Source of the DNA: Sceloporus undulatus
Lineage: Eukaryota > Chordata > Lepidosauria > Squamata > Phrynosomatidae
Length of the DNA: 64,000 bases
Direction of reading: 5' to 3'
Assembly: GCF_019175285.1 (NCBI RefSeq)
Contig: NC_056528.1
Span: 13,445,961 to 13,509,960 of the forward strand
Below the pieces are notes generated by a model. It saw nothing but the letters and a program-made list of their open reading frames with translations. It searched no databases and was not told the origin of the DNA. This document shows, piece after piece, positions 28,690 to 64,000 of the stretch; positions within the stretch are counted from its first letter, which is position 1, and every line of letters begins with the position of its first letter. A program made the position numbers and the translations under genes.

Positions 28690-29110
28690 TCAGGGGAAGT
28701 GTTAAAGGATGAAAGAAAACACACTGAAGAAGATGGGTTTAAGTAAGAAAAGGATTAAGAAAGTGAGGAAGAAAAGCGATTTAGAAAAAGGAAGGCAATA
28801 GTGAGAGCTTTGAAAGGAAAATAAAAAGGAAAGATGAGAAGAACGCTGAGGAGGAATGAATGAGGGAAAACTTAAGAGGGAAGGAAATGTAGGGGAACAG
28901 GCTGAATCAAGAAAGAAAGGAAAACAAAGCTGTCTGAAAGGAAAGCCAATGGAAGAAGAATAGAGATGGTTAAAATAAATAACTTGAAAGGGAAAAGTTG
29001 AGACGAATGGAGAAAAGCAATGAGAAGTTAAGACAGAAAGAGAAAATGCAGTCAAGGCAATGAATAAGAAACGGGAGTCAAACTTTTCAAAGGAAAAATA
29101 AAACTGAGGG
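28690..29110 (+). repeat. Purine-rich low-complexity region
   Basis: About 400 bases are strongly biased to A and G on the plus strand (words such as GAAAGGAAAA and GGAAG). The reverse strand is open for 145 codons because of this bias; the Phe/Ser/Leu-rich product is not credible as a gene. The rest of 28240-29990 shows AT-rich DNA (29427-29490) but nothing else. Confidence 0.7.
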
Positions 29111-30092
29111 AATGCAATATAAATGGAATGATATAACAATCCAAAATACAGAGGTTAAATCTCTTTAGTTCCCACTAGTTTGTCCGGATGTTGATGGAGA
29201 TCAAATCTATGGAGACCGTTTTCGAGAGAAGAGAAACTCCCCATAATTGTATAGCCCTGTGTATTAGCACAGAAAAGCACCTTTTTGAAGAAAAAAAGCA
29301 TAAAAGTGTTTCTTTATTGTATGCCGTAATCAAGAAAAGACACTCCATGGTCTATGTACATTAATTTACACACAAAAGAAGAAGAATGAGGTCCTCATTT
29401 ACAAAGAATTCCCTTTTGAGTACATGTGTGCATATATATATTTATATATACACATGTATATGTGAATATATACTTCTATATACACACTTCAGTAGTTTTA
29501 TTTACAAGCAGAATAGGCTCAAAACAAGAAACCAATTGACCTGAAGGAGAAGCAGAACCAAGTAAAAAGACAACTTTGGGAAGATTAAGTATTTATTTTT
29601 GCGAATGCAAAGATGGGGATGATGGGTTCTGGGCATAGATCCAGCCCTGGAGGAGAGAGGCATGTTTTGCAGGATCTAAGCACACATTACGCATGATGCT
29701 CAGTGTAGGGAGGCTGCATTGCTAGTTGTTTTTGCCTAAAGCTTTGGGGAAGTTGTGGGGCGGATGTGGGGAAGTGACAGCTATATATGCTCCTGTTAGA
29801 TATAAATTAGGCCCTTCAGCTAGGCAAAGAGAATGTGATTTGGCAAAGAGCATGTCGACCGTCTTGGATTCGAAGCACCTGAGGTTGTGTCAATGAAGAA
29901 CGTGTGAACTCAGCTCCTTTTGACCCGAAACATTCATAGCAGGAATTACTGGATGCGAATGCTTCGCCATAAGGCTTTTATTGTGTAATTGTCGTGCCAT
30001 TAAGGCGTGAAAAAGGAATATACAATGTACTGGGATGTTTTTTGGCAGCACTGAGAGCCATCCATGTGGAAACACACCTTTCTATATTTAAT

Positions 30093-30290
30093 GATGGAGG
30101 ACAAATCAAAAAGTGTTGGACTCGGTCTCTGGAGACCAGGGTTTGGAGACCGGGGTTTGATTCCCAGTTTGGCCATGAAACCCAGTGGCTCAGGGGAAGG
30201 CAATGGCAAACGCTGAACAAATCTTGCCAAGAAAACCCCAGGATAGGTCCACCTTACAAAACGACTTGAAGGCACACAACAATAACAATA
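30093..30290 (+). repeat. Near full-length tRNA-derived SINE
   Basis: Head 'aaaaagtgttggactcggtc', B box 'gggtttgattcc', body 'ggcaatggcaaacgctgaac', tail 'acgacttgaaggcacacaac' and a CAATAA-type end. The segment 'ggagaccagggttt' near the B box is repeated once in tandem. It lies between TOR2A and SH2D3C. Confidence 0.75.
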
Positions 30291-30615
30291 AAGGATTGGC
30301 TGTGCAGATGATGCCTATCAACAAAACAGCAAATAGAGACAATTTGTCTAGAATGCAGTTGTGAGGCCTCAAGGTTGGTTATGCCCAGATCCGAACAAAC
30401 TTCTTGTTACATCGATGGGGAGTTTTTGCACCATGCTATGGGCCTGGGATGCGGTTGCCCAAGAAAGGGCAGCTATCCAACCCAGCTCAGCAATGCATCG
30501 CTGTATAATGCTTGCAAAGATGGTGGTAGCGAGGAGGAGCCTTGCCAGGAGGAAAGCCAACCCATCCTATGGTTTACATTGATTGTCAGTATCTCATGCT
30601 GTAAGAAAAAGTCTC

Positions 30616-30621
30616 TTTATT
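30616..30621 (-). terminator. SH2D3C poly(A) signal
   Basis: TTTATT on the plus strand reads AATAAA on the minus strand, about 190 nt past the SH2D3C stop codon. Confidence 0.55.
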
Positions 30622-30812
30622 CTGTCCATCTTCTGTCTCGGCTCCTTCGTTCTTAGCTGCCTTTTCACAGACAGAACCTGCGACATGGGAAATTCTCCTT
30701 GTCCACCATGGGCTCCATTCCACCCCACAAGCAACGTCCCCAAAAGGCGCAGGTGGTTTGCTGTGGCCCGCGCTTCCCTTGCTGGTTTAGTTCACAAGTC
30801 TGCGTTGTGGGG

Positions 30813-62464
<31,652 letters not shown>

Positions 62465-64000
62465 CTGGGAAAGAGAGAAAGAAAGAAAAAACATCAAAGA
62501 ACTTGTTAATCTTGTGTGTGAGTGAGAGCAACAGCCTCCACATTTTGCCATCAGTTGTGTGAGATGCCAAAGTATGAGCCCCTGAGGGAATTTCTAGCAG
62601 CACTCTTACAAGTTGGGTCTCCCTATAATCCAAAATATGGGCGGCTGAGATAGTGGCACCTTTGCTTTCTGATGGTTCAGTGTATTTGCTAGATCACACA
62701 TAAAGGTGCAAGATAGCAGCAACGGCTGTGGAGGAAACCCAAGCCACGCTTCGCCAAAGGCTCTGGCAGTCAGTCTCAATAAGAGCCAGTGGCCTGACAT
62801 GCCTTAGTCCAGGAAGTGGGTTGGGGATCTCTGTCCCAAATCTAGACTCGGGTGCCACAAGTTCAGGAAGACAGCTCTGGGTGCCCATGTCACTCTTTGC
62901 AAGCAGCAGCACCGCAGGGCAGATGCAATCGGCCCATTTCCGCTATGGAGGCACGCCAAGCCTCCTGACCTCGCTGCCTTGTTTCTTCACCTCACAGCTG
63001 ATGCTTGCCTGCACCCAACGCAACAGGTTGAACCAAGTTGTGTTTACAGTCACCACAAAAAAGGGTGAGCTTGCCTCTCGCAGTCCCAGCAGAAGTGAGT
63101 TTAACTCAATGGCAGAGGAATGGCTCTCTTTGCATGGGGAAGATCCCAGCGTTTCCGTGTGGGAGACTCTTGTCCGAAACATCAGTGTGTCTCTGCCTGG
63201 CCAGCAAAGTGTGGGACCCTGTGCCAGCAGAGTTAATGGTGAGAAATGCTGGGAGTCGTACTCTGACAACATCTGGAAGGCTGCCTGGTTTCTTCCCCAG
63301 CGGAGCACCAACTTAGTGGCCGTCTCTCTACATATTGTAGACTGACTCCCATAAGCCCTGGCTGAGCGGTTTTGTGAAATGTAGTCCAAAAGCCAAACTT
63401 TCCCAAGTTTTGTTGGTCGCCTAGATTAAGAGCAACCCCCCCCAAAACAACAACAACAACTATGGATGCCAGCCATGAAAACCTCTGACTCCACATTCTT
63501 TGGCGTCGTTTTCCTTCATCCTTTCCATCCTTCATTACATGTGCCTAAATTTTACCCTCAACTTATCCATGGGTCATACTCAAAATCCATAATTCTGGCC
63601 CCAAAACTTGCCCTTGACTTATATATAAGGTCGACTTAAAGTCGAGTATATACAGGTATGTATCTTGACTTTCTCCCACAGTGGGATTCAAGGTGGGTTT
63701 GTATGTTTGTACGTGGGAACTCTTGCTTGCCGCACATGAGGCTCTTGTCGAAAGCACAGGAGCCCTGTCAGAAAATAAGCTGGCAGCTTCACCACTACTA
63801 CTGCAGTCCAGGAGGGGAGAATCTTCACCATGACCCAAAATACACACCCCAAATCCCATCTCTCCCTAGAGATTTCATGTTGGACCCATGCACCTGCTTC
63901 TTGAATGCACCCAGCTAGGGCCAGAGAGAATGAACTGTGTTGCGCCAGATGTGTTCACTTACTTTTGAAGCCTCCTCCTCCTCCCTTCCTTTGGGTTTGG
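62465..64000. other. Upstream intron of long-form SH2D3C; no gene seen
   Basis: I found neither the short basic first coding exon expected for the long isoform nor any CDK9 exon, the next human gene. A 205-codon plus-strand frame (62728-63345) lacks known domains and runs into repeat-like DNA. A DNA-transposon-like end lies at 63535-63658. Confidence 0.5.
63535..63658. mobile_element. DNA-transposon-like repeat end
   Basis: 'caacttatccatgggtcata' and 'aaggtcgacttaaagtcgag', ending 'tatatacag', match a frequent squamate repeat with short inverted ends. Confidence 0.45.

Noticed and set aside
28702-29139. 145-codon minus-strand frame
   Set aside because: Low-complexity composition (polypyrimidine strand); the peptide is Phe/Ser-rich and resembles no family.
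62728-63345. 205-codon plus-strand frame
   Set aside because: The longest plus-strand frame at the right end, but the peptide has no recognisable domain, the minus strand is open there too, and it runs into repeat-like DNA.
62465-64000. Search for the first coding exon of long SH2D3C and for CDK9
   Set aside because: No MTEGTKK-like start and no kinase motif seen on either strand; probably outside the window.

Overview
The window is nuclear DNA of a vertebrate, most likely a squamate reptile (a lizard; an iguanian is plausible but not proven). Five multi-exon genes with GT-AG introns match human genes of chromosome 9q34.11. The spacer DNA is full of repeats typical of squamates: CR1-type LINE 3' ends, RTE/BovB LINE pieces, tRNA-headed SINEs (some ending in CAACAACAA, one with a BovB-like tail) and many small palindromic DNA-transposon remnants. 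There are two 10-N assembly gaps (14350-14359 and 46119-46128). I see no virus-like element, CRISPR array or tRNA/rRNA gene.

Layout, left to right. 1364-1613 (+) is the last coding exon of a GLT25/COLGALT-family gene, best read as CERCAM. 3771-9425 (+) is CFAP157, complete in 9 exons (529 aa). 10626-15298 (-) is PTRH1, complete in 5 exons (230 aa), with one assembly gap inside its catalytic-His codon. 17297-23850 (+) is TTC16, complete in 12 exons (623 or 630 aa). 25779-28051 (-) is TOR2A, complete in 5 exons (323 aa). 30813-62464 (-) is SH2D3C: nine shared exons at 30813-38783, an alternative first exon at 49164-49244, and two exons of the long form at 54947-54986 and 61630-62464. The first exon of the long form was not found and probably lies beyond 64000.

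The order CFAP157-PTRH1-TTC16-TOR2A-SH2D3C and all orientations match human. CERCAM next to CFAP157 does not: the human neighbour is STXBP1 and human CERCAM lies further along the same band, so a rearrangement breakpoint is likely between 1614 and 3770. CFAP157 and PTRH1 meet tail to tail. PTRH1 and TTC16 are head to head across a 2-kb spacer that a CR1 fragment has invaded. TTC16 and TOR2A meet tail to tail and may share one palindromic polyadenylation signal.

Functionally, CFAP157 and TTC16 belong to the ciliary/sperm-tail set, PTRH1 recycles peptidyl-tRNA, TOR2A is an ER-lumen AAA+ ATPase, SH2D3C is an SH2/Cas-binding adaptor, and CERCAM is an ER-retained glycosyltransferase-like protein. 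They are neighbours by conserved synteny, not a pathway. I found no new multi-gene system. The most notable points are an internal duplication in the long SH2D3C exon, the shared poly(A) palindrome, the split PTRH1/TTC16 promoter, the synteny breakpoint, and an unclassified repeat family whose six copies all face the same way.
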